Source: a bacterium (GTDB lineage Bacteria > Patescibacteriota > Minisyncoccia > Phycocordibacterales > Phycocordibacteraceae). From it: a stretch of DNA of 12,659 nt. Where the stretch lies: assembly GCA_021813835.1 (NCBI GenBank), contig JAKAJJ010000009.1, positions 1-12,659 of the forward strand. Direction: 5' to 3'. Below, in pieces: positions 1-6,458 of the stretch (its first letter is position 1; every line of letters starts with the position of its first letter). The position numbers and the translations under genes were made by a program. The notes under the pieces were generated by a model, which was not told the origin of the DNA, ran no database searches, and saw only the letters and a program-made list of their open reading frames with translations.

Positions 1-1
1 A

Positions 2-1108
2 GTTCAGGCGCTCATCACAAAGCTGAAAGACATCCTCTCCACCCCGAAGAAAATCCTCGCGGTCGTGAAGGCGGAGCTCGAGGAGCTCGCGCGGAAGTAC
101 GGCGACGAGCGCCGCACGAAGATCGTGAAGGGCGGCGTGAAGAACATTTCGCTCGAAGACCTCGTGCCGGACGAGGAATCGATGCTCGTCCTCACCCAGG
201 GCGGCTACGTGAAGCGCACGAATCCGAGCGAGTACCGCAAGCAGAAGCGGGGCGGGGTGGGCGTCGTCGACATCGCGACGAAGGAGGAGGACGTCGTCAC
301 GCATTTCCTCGTCGCGAAAGCGCACTCGGACCTCCTTTTCTTCACCGATTTCGGCAAGGCGTATCAGCTCAAGATGTACGAGATCCCGGAAGGGAAGCGG
401 GCGACCAAAGGAAAGAGCATCATGAATTTCCTCCCGCTCGCGCTCGAGGAGAAGGTGACGTCCATCCTCGCGGTGCCGAAGGGAGCGGCTCTCTCGGCTT
501 CGTCGGTCGTCTTCGTGACCGAGTCGGGCGTTGTCAAGCGCGTCGCCGCGAAGTCCTTCGCGGACGTGCGCCATTCGGGCATCATCGCCATCACCTTGAA
601 AAAGGGCGACCGGCTCGTTTCCGCCGGTCTCGCGGGCGCGGGCGATACCGTGTCCATCGTCACCGCGAAAGGGCAGTCCATCCGTTTCGAGGCGGAGGAC
701 GTGCGCGAAATGGGCCGTGCGGCCGGCGGCGTGCGCGGCATGAGCGTAAAGAAAGGCGACCGCGTGGTCTCGGCGGAAGTCATTCCCGCATCGGCCACGG
801 ACGCGTCCCTGCTCGTGATTATGAGCAAGGGCTACGGCAAGCGCACCAGGATGTCCGAATATAAGGTGCAGGGGCGCGGCGGCTCGGGCATCAAGACCGC
901 GGAGGTGACGCCGAAGACGGGCGAAGTCATCGGCGCGCGTGTCGTTACCGGCGACCTCGCGGAAGAAGAACTCGTCGTCGTCTCGAAGAAAGGCCAGGTC
1001 ATCCGCACCGCGGTCGCGGGGATCCCCTCTCTTTCGCGCGCCACCCAGGGCGTGCGCGTGATGAAGCTCTATGAGGGCGACTCTATCGCCTCCATGGCGG
1101 CGCTATAG
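2..1108 (+). CDS. gyrA: DNA gyrase subunit A, C-terminal part (partial)
   Basis: This is the 3' part of the gene for the DNA-cleaving subunit of gyrase, which introduces negative supercoils using ATP hydrolysed by GyrB. The frame is open from base 2, so the gene starts before the window; a GTG at 65 is only an internal codon. The first residues match the end of the coiled-coil region of GyrA, with the family-typical KYGDERRT stretch. After that come the repeated blades of the beta-pinwheel DNA-wrapping domain. A GyrA-box-like motif, QKRGGVG, lies at 242-262, and a second degenerate copy, QGRGGSG, lies near 868-888. The GyrA box favours gyrase over topoisomerase IV (ParC), but the active-site tyrosine lies outside the window. 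The next gene starts 6 bp after the stop, so both may share a transcript. Confidence 0.93.
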   Translation, partial: VQALITKLKDILSTPKKILAVVKAELEELARKYGDERRTKIVKGGVKNISLEDLVPDEESMLVLTQGGYVKRTNPSEYRKQKRGGVGVVDIATKEEDVVTHFLVAKAHSDLLFFTDFGKAYQLKMYEIPEGKRATKGKSIMNFLPLALEEKVTSILAVPKGAALSASSVVFVTESGVVKRVAAKSFADVRHSGIIAITLKKGDRLVSAGLAGAGDTVSIVTAKGQSIRFEAEDVREMGRAAGGVRGMSVKKGDRVVSAEVIPASATDASLLVIMSKGYGKRTRMSEYKVQGRGGSGIKTAEVTPKTGEVIGARVVTGDLAEEELVVVSKKGQVIRTAVAGIPSLSRATQGVRVMKLYEGDSIASMAAL

Positions 1109-1114
1109 CAAGAT

Positions 1115-1519
1115 ATGAAAAAAGTAGTGATCGCGGGGAGCGGATCATTACAGGATCGCATTGCGTATTGGGAGCAATTTTGGAAATCTCATGGATATTC
1201 GGTAACTGCTTCTCCGCAAGAGATTTCTCGGGAGGCATATCTAGACGAATACCCTGCGATACACGCGGAATTTTATACGGCGCTCAATAATGCAGACATC
1301 GTTTTCATTATGAACGAAGACAAGAACGGCATATCAGGATACATCGGTGCAGAAACATTTGCCGAATTGGCGCATGTTGTTGCAAACAGATTGCTCAAAG
1401 AACAGGAAACGCAAGTGATACTTTTTAAAATGCCTGAAAGTCGTGTTCAGTCGTATGAGGAGATAACGCTCTGGCATCGGCTTGGTTGGATTCAATTCCT
1501 CGATACTTTCAAGATATGA
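1115..1519 (+). CDS. Small Rossmann-like protein, nucleoside 2-deoxyribosyltransferase-like
   Basis: A 134-residue protein. The start MKKVVIAGSGSL resembles the first beta strand and turn of the nucleoside 2-deoxyribosyltransferase-like fold, followed by a short helix and 'HGYSV'. The middle part, with 'NNADIVFIMNEDKNGISGYIGAETFAEL' spanning residues of about 58-86, matches the pattern of this group, in which an aspartate-containing strand is followed by G-x-IG-x-x-T-x-x-E. Such proteins are common in Patescibacteria and archaea and mostly have no assigned substrate, so nucleotide or nucleoside binding is inferred only from fold resemblance. The start lacks a Shine-Dalgarno site and lies 6 bp after gyrA. 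The stop overlaps the next start (ATGA at 1516-1519), so the two are translationally coupled. Base composition is clearly AT-richer than gyrA: 25 of 60 bases are G or C at 1141-1200. Confidence 0.7.
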   Translation: MKKVVIAGSGSLQDRIAYWEQFWKSHGYSVTASPQEISREAYLDEYPAIHAEFYTALNNADIVFIMNEDKNGISGYIGAETFAELAHVVANRLLKEQETQVILFKMPESRVQSYEEITLWHRLGWIQFLDTFKI

Positions 1520-1824
1520 AAAAGCTCGTCGTTACCGTACCAGTAGCAGCTGCGGACAAAGTCCGGCAGGCGATAGGAGAAGCAGATGGCGGAAAAGTCG
1601 GGAATTATTCTTTCTGTAGTTGGAGTGTGCGCGGAACAGGGCGATTCTTGCCCGGCGAGGGCGCGCACCCGGCCATTGGCGAAGTGGGGAAGCCGGAAGA
1701 AGTTGAGGAAGAGTGCATAGAGGTGAATTGTGCCGACGAACTCGTCGCGGACGTAGTGTCCGCCATCCGCCGCACCCACCCCTACGAAGAACCCGCCATC
1801 GACATCTACCCCCTCGAAAATTGA
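1516..1824 (+). CDS. Stand-alone NIF3 C-terminal-like (YqfO/CutA-like) domain protein
   Basis: A 102-residue protein matching the small ferredoxin-like domain that is inserted in, or follows, NIF3/YqfO family proteins and also occurs alone. The visible signature is 'GNYSFCSWS' near residues 33-41, then 'GTGRFLPGEGAHPAIGEVG' and 'EEVEEE', and near the C-terminus 'HPYEEPAIDIYPL'. The family is structurally related to CutA and PII-like trimers; its biochemical role is not firmly known. The start at 1516 was preferred to an in-frame ATG at 1486 because it overlaps the upstream stop as ATGA and gives the family-like start MKKLVVTVP. There is no separate ribosome binding site, so coupling to the upstream gene is expected. 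Confidence 0.82.
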   Translation: MKKLVVTVPVAAADKVRQAIGEADGGKVGNYSFCSWSVRGTGRFLPGEGAHPAIGEVGKPEEVEEECIEVNCADELVADVVSAIRRTHPYEEPAIDIYPLEN

Positions 1825-1837
1825 GTCAGCGGCAATG

Positions 1838-1871
1838 TTGTTATCAACAGACGGTCGTCCGAAGATAACAA
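1838..1871. promoter_or_regulatory. Inverted-repeat motif, upstream copy (putative operator)
   Basis: TTGTTATC at 1838-1845 is the exact inverse of GATAACAA at 1864-1871, with 18 bases between containing GACGGTCG. A second copy of the same layout, with the same GACGGTCG core, follows the regulator gene at 2488-2518. The position 22 bp ahead of the PaaX-like start suggests an autoregulatory operator. A weak -10-like TAAGAT (1882-1887) sits 6 bases before the ATG, as in a leaderless gene. The function is inferred. Confidence 0.5.
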
Positions 1872-1893
1872 TATTCTCTAGTAAGATGGAGAA

Positions 1894-2475
1894 ATGGGGA
1901 AACTTGAGGAGGCGTCTCGGAAAAGGAAGAAAAAGCGGGATATCCAGAACGCGGTGCTTGCGGCGGTCGCGGTTACGGGTTCCGTAGTATTTGCCGCGAT
2001 TGCAGGAAATGCGATACAGCTTCTCGATTATTTGCCGAACGAGAAATACAATCTGAGACACCAAGCGAAATCTGCGACGGGTCGGCTTGTCGCAAAAAGA
2101 TACGCGAGCTGGGTGGAACGGGATGGGAAGAAATATCTGCGCATCACTCCGGCCGGGCGCAAGGTACTCGCGTTTGAGCAGGCGAAAGTCGCGCTGAAGA
2201 ATCAGAAAAAGAAATGGGACGGGCGGTGGCGCATGGTTGCTTTTGATATCCCGGAGCGCCGGAGGGCGATACGTTCCCGCCTGCGCGCGGTTATGCAGGA
2301 GATAGGGTTTGTCCGATTGCAGGACAGCGTGTGGGTATATCCCTACGACTGCGAGGATTTCATCGCGCTTCTCAAGGCGGAACTCAAGATAGGGAAGGAT
2401 GTTCTGTACGCCATCGCCGACACGATAGAACACGACAAAAATCTCCGCCGACAATTTGCTCTTCCTGTCACGTGA
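1894..2475 (+). CDS. PaaX-family-like transcriptional regulator with Cas2-like C-terminal domain
   Basis: A 193-residue protein of the type that annotation pipelines often call PaaX or Cas2 in Patescibacteria. A basic N-terminus (RKRKKKR, residues 9-15) precedes a hydrophobic Ala/Val-rich helix (20-45). A winged-helix-like section follows, ending in 'YLRITPAGRKVL' (81-92). From about residue 108 comes the ferredoxin-like Cas2-type domain, beginning WDGRWRMVAFDIPE and continuing through 'GFVRLQDSVWVYPYDC'. In PaaX proteins this domain mediates dimerisation and ligand response, not cleavage. No CRISPR repeats or cas1 are present, so a CRISPR role is unlikely. The chosen start gives the family-like MGKLEEASRKRK; a GGAG two bases before it is too close to act as a normal ribosome binding site. 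Flanking copies of one inverted-repeat motif suggest it regulates itself and perhaps the downstream gene. Confidence 0.75.
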   Translation: MGKLEEASRKRKKKRDIQNAVLAAVAVTGSVVFAAIAGNAIQLLDYLPNEKYNLRHQAKSATGRLVAKRYASWVERDGKKYLRITPAGRKVLAFEQAKVALKNQKKKWDGRWRMVAFDIPERRRAIRSRLRAVMQEIGFVRLQDSVWVYPYDCEDFIALLKAELKIGKDVLYAIADTIEHDKNLRRQFALPVT

Positions 2476-2487
2476 TATTCCGAACCT

Positions 2488-2518
2488 TGTTATAACTGAC
2501 GGTCGGCAAGGATAACAA
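2488..2518. promoter_or_regulatory. Inverted-repeat motif, downstream copy (putative operator)
   Basis: TTGTTAT at 2488-2494 faces GATAACAA at 2511-2518, again enclosing GACGGTCG. The layout and the central 8-mer match the copy at 1838-1871, but the interior is 2-3 bases shorter. Both copies are followed by a short ATT-containing tail. Here TTGTTA and GATAAC are 17 bp apart, so this copy could also act as -35 and -10 elements of a promoter leading into the gene at 2672. That reading is speculative. Confidence 0.45.
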
Positions 2519-2558
2519 CATTAGATGCTCGGCGCAGGACGATCGGTGAGGCGACTCT

Positions 2559-2591
2559 CGAGCATTCCAAGGTCGAACCTTGGAATGCTCG
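2559..2591. repeat. Perfect 15-bp inverted repeat with 3-base loop
   Basis: The arms 2559-2573 and 2577-2591 are perfectly complementary around a CGA loop. The RNA would form a very stable hairpin. No T-run follows on either side, so it is not a standard intrinsic terminator. It lies between the regulator and the orphan gene at 2672; it may be a protein-binding palindrome, a factor-dependent stop, or an mRNA-stabilising structure. Confidence 0.7.
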
Positions 2592-2620
2592 TTGCGCGAT
2601 TTCCGCAGCAAGAGTAGTGT
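2592..2620 (+). promoter_or_regulatory. Weak candidate promoter for the gene at 2672
   Basis: TTGCGC at 2592-2597 and TAGTGT at 2615-2620 are 17 bp apart. Both hexamers are poor matches to the sigma-70 consensus, so this is only a candidate. A start near 2627 would leave a leader of about 45 bases holding the GGAGG site. Confidence 0.25.
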
Positions 2621-2671
2621 CCCGGGAGAGGTCCTTTTCTTTCCCGTTCAATCCGCCTACGGAGGTTCACG

Positions 2672-3241
2672 ATGAAAATCAGGGTGTTTTTCGGACCCGA
2701 CCCGTATGTTATGGAGCACCTGCCGGACGGCGGCCCGGACACGTTCCAGGTATGGAAAGGCAACGGGAATGCGCACGGGAATAAAAACGGCGCGCCGCCC
2801 GCCCCGAAATCCGTCCCGGTCCGTTCATGGTTTGGTCCTGTCGCCATCCGCGAGCCGTCCTCCCAGAAGCGGGACGACGCCGTCCACGGCGAAATGTTCA
2901 CGGAAGCACTCGGCGCCTTCCTCGCGAAAGAATTCCCCGGCGGCGTTCCCGCCTCGCACATGGCCGCGGACGAAATTCCCGGCGACCTCGCGGAAATGCG
3001 GTTCCGCATCGAGTACCAGGGCGCCGGACGGAAGGCGCATCTCTTCTTCGTCCGCCTTCTACAGGCGGCAGCGGCGTCGTTCGACGACCTCTCGCACGAG
3101 AAGACGGGCAATGTGATGGGGTTCGGCACGAGCGTGAAGGCGGCCGCTCTAATGGCGCTCGCGAGGAAGAAAGAACGGCACCGCAAGAGCCCCAGCTTCA
3201 ATCGCCGATCGACCGCGCGCGGGCCGCGCCCGCACGAATAG
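2672..3241 (+). CDS. Orphan protein of unknown function with strong ribosome binding site
   Basis: A 189-residue protein that I do not recognise. It is preceded by GGAGG (2661-2665), 6 bases before the ATG. This is a classic Shine-Dalgarno site, unlike almost every other gene here. It has no signal peptide or membrane segment. The N-terminal half is rich in Gly, Pro and Asn with 'GNGNAHGNKNGAPP' near residues 30-43, which looks disordered. The middle contains 'MRFRIEYQGAGRKAHLFFVRLLQAA', likely a beta-alpha unit, and the C-terminal 30 residues are strongly basic (KKERHRK...RRSTARGPRPHE), which might bind nucleic acid. It stands alone, with an inverted repeat upstream and a clear terminator downstream, so it is probably monocistronic. 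Codon composition is GC-rich like the bulk of the window. The function is unknown. Confidence 0.7.
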   Translation: MKIRVFFGPDPYVMEHLPDGGPDTFQVWKGNGNAHGNKNGAPPAPKSVPVRSWFGPVAIREPSSQKRDDAVHGEMFTEALGAFLAKEFPGGVPASHMAADEIPGDLAEMRFRIEYQGAGRKAHLFFVRLLQAAAASFDDLSHEKTGNVMGFGTSVKAAALMALARKKERHRKSPSFNRRSTARGPRPHE

Positions 3242-3259
3242 GAATCACGCGGGTCGAGC

Positions 3260-3284
3260 AAGCCGCCCACCGGGCGGCTTTTTT
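3260..3284 (+). terminator. Rho-independent terminator after the orphan gene
   Basis: A GC-rich stem, 3260-3268 (AAGCCGCCC read outward) with 3272-3280, closes on a 3-base loop and runs into six T residues (3279-3284). It lies 18 bp after the stop of the gene ending at 3241 and isolates it from the methyltransferase downstream. Confidence 0.9.
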
Positions 3285-3318
3285 GTTGATTAAGCGGCGG
3301 CTCCGCCGCCGCCCGTGG

Positions 3319-3324
3319 TATTTT
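3319..3324 (+). promoter_or_regulatory. -10-like element of a leaderless start (methyltransferase)
   Basis: TATTTT at 3319-3324 lies exactly 7 bases before the ATG at 3332, so transcription would begin at or next to the start codon. The same spacing occurs for TAAAAT before the gene at 11962. No good -35 is visible; the upstream bases are a GC-rich imperfect inverted repeat. Confidence 0.4.
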
Positions 3325-3331
3325 TGTACGT

Positions 3332-3868
3332 ATGAGCGCCCATTTCAGCGAGCCGCGTGGCATCGTTCCCCAGCTCGGCCTGCGCGGGGGGATGAAGGTC
3401 GGCGATTTCGGCGCGGGTTCGGGGCACTATGCGCGCGCCGCCGCCGCGGCCGTCGAGCCGGACGGGAAGGTATATGCCGTCGACATCCAGGAGGACGTGC
3501 TCAAGCACCTGAAGCTGAACGCGCACGAACAGTACCGCCGCGTCATCGACACCATCTGGGGCGACATCGAGAAGCCGGGCGGCACGCGCTTGCGCGACGC
3601 GTCGCTCGACGCCGTCATCCTCGCCAACACGCTCTTCCAGATCGACAACCGCGCGGGACTCATCGCCGAAATACGGCGGACTCTGAAGCCGGGAGGGAAG
3701 CTTCTCGTCGTGGACTGGGCGGGCAGCTACGGCGGCATCGGGCCGGCGCCCGGGCGCGTCGTTCCGGAACACGAAGCCGAGGCGCTCTTCATCAACGGCG
3801 GCTTCCATAAGGTAAAATCAGTGCGCGCCGGTGCGCACCACTACGGCGTCATCTTCACCTCCCCATGA
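3332..3868 (+). CDS. Class I SAM-dependent methyltransferase
   Basis: A 178-residue methyltransferase with the usual Rossmann layout. Motif I is 'VGDFGAGSGHYA' (residues 23-34), which binds the methionine part of SAM. The acidic loop after strand 2 is 'VYAVDIQ' (47-53), with D51 expected to hold the ribose. A motif IV-like strand, 'DAVILANTLFQI', is near residues 93-104, and 'LKPGGKLLVVDW' (120-131) is the motif typical of the UbiE/methyltransf_11 group. The substrate cannot be told from sequence. There is no Shine-Dalgarno site; the start seems leaderless. The stop overlaps the next start (ATGA, 3865-3868), tying it to the solute-binding protein and the pilin genes. It may modify a component of that locus, but this is inference. 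Confidence 0.88.
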   Translation: MSAHFSEPRGIVPQLGLRGGMKVGDFGAGSGHYARAAAAAVEPDGKVYAVDIQEDVLKHLKLNAHEQYRRVIDTIWGDIEKPGGTRLRDASLDAVILANTLFQIDNRAGLIAEIRRTLKPGGKLLVVDWAGSYGGIGPAPGRVVPEHEAEALFINGGFHKVKSVRAGAHHYGVIFTSP

Positions 3869-5169
3869 AACTCACTCTCTTCCAAGGCATCCTGCTCGGC
3901 GTCTTCGGCATCGGGGCGCTCGTCGGCCTCTTCGTTTTTTCGACCTACACGAGCAAGAGCGGCGGCGCCGGAGCGGTCGGCGCCGTCGTCATCTGGGGTA
4001 CCCTTCCCCAGAGCGCGATGAACGCGACTTTGACGGCGGCGGCGCAAGCCGACACGAGCTTGCGGAGCGTGTCCTACGTGCAAAAAGACCCGGCGACTTT
4101 GCCCTCCGACCTCGCCGCCGCCATCGCGACCGGCAACGCGCCCGACCTCGTCCTCGCGTCGCAGGAGGAGCTGCAGTCGCTCGCGAAGTTCATCGCGCCC
4201 ATCGCTCCCTCGACGCTCTCCGCGAGCGCTTTCCAGAGCACGTTCGTGGAGGAGGGGGGGCTGTTCGCCTCGCCGGGCGGCGGCTACTACGGCGTTCCGT
4301 TCCTCGTCGATCCGCTCGTGCTTTTCTCGAACCGCTCCATCCTGTCTTCCGACGGCATCGCGCAGCCGCCCGCGACGTGGGAAGCGCTCGTCGGGCTCGT
4401 GCCGAGCGTCGCGGTGACGACGCCCGCGCGGCAGATCACGCGCGGGCTCATCGCGCTCGGCACCTACGGCAACGTGCACGACGCGCGCGGCATCCTCTCC
4501 GCGCTCTTCCTCCAGACCGGCGTGCCGATTTCCGCGTACTCGGCGGGCGGCGTCCTGTCCGGCGACCTCGGCGTTTCGACCACGGGCGGCGTGCCGCCCG
4601 GGCAGGCGGTGGTGACCTTCTACACCCAGTTCGCCGACCCGTCGAAGGTTTCCTACACCTGGAACGCGTCCCTGCCGGACTCCGAGCAGGCGTTCCTCTC
4701 GGGCGACCTCGCGCTCTACCTCGGCTACGCGTCCGAAGCGCGCTTTTTGCGGGCGGCGAACCCCAACCTCGATTTCGCGGTCACTCCCCTGCCGCAGCCG
4801 GCGACGGCGAGCGCGAAGAGCGCCTACGGCCTCGTCTACGCTTTTATGATCCCGCGCGGGGCGAAGAACGCTTCGGGCGCGTACCAGGCCGCCGCGCTTT
4901 TCACGAATTCGGCGGAGCAGGCGGCGGGGGCGTCGGCGACGGGGCTCGCGCCCGCCGTCCTGAGCCAGCTCGCGACGGCGCCCGCCGACCCCGTCGCCGA
5001 GGTCGCGTATGCCGAAGCGCTCTACAGCGAGGGGTGGCTGTCCCCAGCGCCCGCCGACACGGACAGCGTGTTTTCGGATATGATTGGGAACGTGATCAGC
5101 GGACGCTCCACCACCCTCACCGCCCTCGCGGTCGCCGAGCGCTCCCTCTCGTCGCTTCTAGAGCAATGA
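3865..5169 (+). CDS. Membrane-anchored extracellular solute-binding protein (ABC family 1-like)
   Basis: A 434-residue protein resembling periplasmic sugar-type substrate-binding proteins (SBP_bac_1). The N-terminus has one hydrophobic segment (residues about 7-26) with no lipobox cysteine, so it is probably held by an uncleaved membrane anchor facing outward. Family-like features are 'VVIWGTLPQS' at the first strand after the anchor, 'IATGNAPDLVLAS' near 91-103, 'GVPFLVDPLVLFSNRSIL' near 145-162 followed by 'PPATWEALV', and a late 'SEQAFLSGDLALYLGYAS'. No permease or ATPase gene is in the window. It overlaps the methyltransferase upstream (ATGA) and the first pilin gene downstream (ATGA, 5166-5169), so all are probably one operon. 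It may act as a surface receptor rather than as part of a complete importer. Confidence 0.82.
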   Translation: MKLTLFQGILLGVFGIGALVGLFVFSTYTSKSGGAGAVGAVVIWGTLPQSAMNATLTAAAQADTSLRSVSYVQKDPATLPSDLAAAIATGNAPDLVLASQEELQSLAKFIAPIAPSTLSASAFQSTFVEEGGLFASPGGGYYGVPFLVDPLVLFSNRSILSSDGIAQPPATWEALVGLVPSVAVTTPARQITRGLIALGTYGNVHDARGILSALFLQTGVPISAYSAGGVLSGDLGVSTTGGVPPGQAVVTFYTQFADPSKVSYTWNASLPDSEQAFLSGDLALYLGYASEARFLRAANPNLDFAVTPLPQPATASAKSAYGLVYAFMIPRGAKNASGAYQAAALFTNSAEQAAGASATGLAPAVLSQLATAPADPVAEVAYAEALYSEGWLSPAPADTDSVFSDMIGNVISGRSTTLTALAVAERSLSSLLEQ

Positions 5170-5771
5170 CCCTCCGCCCGCTCGTTCTCGCCGCCGCCAT
5201 CGCTTTCATTGCTTTCGTACCGCTCACACAGGCGGCGGTTACCGACTGCTCCATCCAAAAAGTAGGTGTGCCTTGTGTCACGTCCTCCGGCGGCACCGGC
5301 ACATGCCAGCCGACCTACGACTACGCGAGCATGACCTGCCAGGCGACAGCGTCCCAAAACAATTCGCAAACCGGTCCGACCGTCCCCGCCGACGGCACGT
5401 ATTCGAACACGGGTCCCACGGTGCCGTCGCCGGCGGGACAGACGGGAATTCCGCAATCGAACGGAACTAACGTGACGCTCACGAACCCCCTCAACACGGG
5501 CGGAGCGGATTGCAGCGCGAACGGCACCTGCCTCGAGGCCTTCCTCGGCGCCATCCTGCAGTTCGTCGTGCGCATCGGCTCCATCGCGGTCATCTTGATG
5601 CTCGTGTACGCGGGCTTCAAGTTCGTCACCGCGCGCGGCGAGCCGGGCAAGATAATCGAAGCGCGGACGATGCTCCTGTGGACGGTGATCGGCGCGCTCG
5701 TCCTCCTCGGGGCGCAGGCCATCGCGCTCGGCATCCAGGCGACCGTGCAGGCGATCTCCGTCGGCCAGTGA
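5166..5771 (+). CDS. T4SS-pilin-like protein 1 with cysteine- and Pro/Thr-rich ectodomain
   Basis: A 201-residue protein starting MTLRPLVL, with a signal-peptide-like segment (about 1-24). The exported part has four cysteines at 28, 37, 47 and 58, then a low-complexity Pro/Thr/Asn section (64-110) with the hexapeptide TGPTVP twice (69-74, 82-87), then C116 and C122. The C-terminus holds two hydrophobic helices (about 126-152 and 168-192) joined by a short polar loop, 'TARGEPGKIIEART'. This is the layout of the two-helix T4SS pilin-like family common in Patescibacteria. It is the most divergent of the six paralogues here, since it lacks the WGLV motif. The start at 5166 overlaps the preceding stop; a much longer open frame runs upstream but is a shadow of the solute-binding protein gene. 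No Shine-Dalgarno site is seen. Confidence 0.82.
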   Translation: MTLRPLVLAAAIAFIAFVPLTQAAVTDCSIQKVGVPCVTSSGGTGTCQPTYDYASMTCQATASQNNSQTGPTVPADGTYSNTGPTVPSPAGQTGIPQSNGTNVTLTNPLNTGGADCSANGTCLEAFLGAILQFVVRIGSIAVILMLVYAGFKFVTARGEPGKIIEARTMLLWTVIGALVLLGAQAIALGIQATVQAISVGQ

Positions 5772-5772
5772 T

Positions 5773-6042
5773 ATGACCTTCGCGCAATTCGTCGGGAGCG
5801 GCTCGACCGGCATCATCGGCCTCCTCAACACCGTCGTCGTGCCGGTCATCTTCGCGCTCGCGTTCCTCGTCTTCATCTACGGCGTCGTGAAATACCTCTT
5901 CATCTCCGGCGGGGAAGAGACGAAGCGCACGGAAGGAAGGAATTTTATGCTCTGGGGCATCATCGGGATGGTCGTCCTCTTTTCGGTCTGGGGGCTCGTG
6001 AGCATCCTGTTATCCACGCTCGGCATCGCGCCGGCCGCCTAG
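5773..6042 (+). CDS. T4SS-pilin-like protein 2, short form without signal peptide
   Basis: An 89-residue protein that is almost only the pilin core: helix 1 (about 14-40, 'VVVPVIFALAFLVFIYGVVKY'-type), a polar loop with 'GGEETKRTEGRN', and helix 2 (about 58-84) with 'LWGIIGMVVLFSVWGLV'. There is no cleavable signal sequence, so insertion must use helix 1 itself. It begins one base after the stop of pilin 1 and has no Shine-Dalgarno site. A 53-base segment (5839-5891) is nearly identical to 6221-6273 in pilin 3. By family it is a candidate structural subunit of a surface filament or a type IV secretion-related pore; the exact role is unknown. Confidence 0.82.
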   Translation: MTFAQFVGSGSTGIIGLLNTVVVPVIFALAFLVFIYGVVKYLFISGGEETKRTEGRNFMLWGIIGMVVLFSVWGLVSILLSTLGIAPAA

Positions 6043-6061
6043 CGTGTCATACTTCCCCTGT

Positions 6062-6448
6062 ATGAAGACGCTCGCCCGCCTTGCCGCCCCCGCCGCCCTC
6101 TTCGCCGTTCCGGCTCTCGCCTTCGCCCAGCTCTCCGTCACCGTGTCGTACGGGGGCGGATGCGCGAGCGGGCTGTGCCAGGTCGCGAACAACATCCTCT
6201 ACATCATCAATGCTGTCCTCGTGCCGGTCCTCTTCGCGCTCGCGTTCCTCGTCTTCCTTTACGGCATCGTGAAGGCCTATATCTTTTCCGAAGGCGATCC
6301 GGAGAGAGTGAAGGAGGGCCACAAGCTCATCCTCTGGGGCATCATCGGTTTCGTCGTGATGATCTCGCTTTGGGGGCTCGTGAACGTCGTCGCGAACACG
6401 TTCGGGCTCGCCGGCTACGCCGCGCCGCCCCTGCCGCGGTCGTACTAG
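6062..6448 (+). CDS. T4SS-pilin-like protein 3
   Basis: A 128-residue protein with a clear signal peptide, MKTLARL... ending AFA before Q23. A short exported head follows with a cysteine pair (C34, C39), then the two-helix core: 'VLVPVLFALAFLVFLYGIVK' and, after a charged loop (EGDPERVKEGHK), 'LWGIIGFVVMISLWGLV'. The ATG at 6062 is preferred to an in-frame GTG at 6044 because it gives a proper signal peptide (n-region with K2 and R6). An extended -10-like TGT-CATACT (6045-6053) lies 8 bases before the ATG and could serve as an internal promoter. The gap to pilin 2 is 19 bp from the stop at 6042. Confidence 0.84.
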   Translation: MKTLARLAAPAALFAVPALAFAQLSVTVSYGGGCASGLCQVANNILYIINAVLVPVLFALAFLVFLYGIVKAYIFSEGDPERVKEGHKLILWGIIGFVVMISLWGLVNVVANTFGLAGYAAPPLPRSY

Positions 6449-6458
6449 GCTGCCGGGT

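Noticed and set aside
1492..2454. 320-residue minus-strand open frame
   Set aside because: It lies opposite two recognised plus-strand genes and has no family features.
1894..2475. CRISPR system based on the Cas2-like domain
   Set aside because: No repeats, cas1 or effector genes are seen, and a winged-helix part precedes the domain, as in PaaX-type regulators.
3294..3310. Second terminator before the methyltransferase
   Set aside because: The GCGGCGG/CCGCCGC repeat leaves too small a loop and is not directly followed by a T-run; the T-rich part fits a -10 element better.
3831..5165. Long plus-strand open frame leading into pilin 1
   Set aside because: It is Arg-rich translation of the solute-binding protein gene in another frame. 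The true pilin start is the ATGA overlap at 5166.
6044..6061. GTG start for pilin 3
   Set aside because: It would add MSYFPC before a normal signal peptide; ATG at 6062 gives a proper basic start of the signal sequence.
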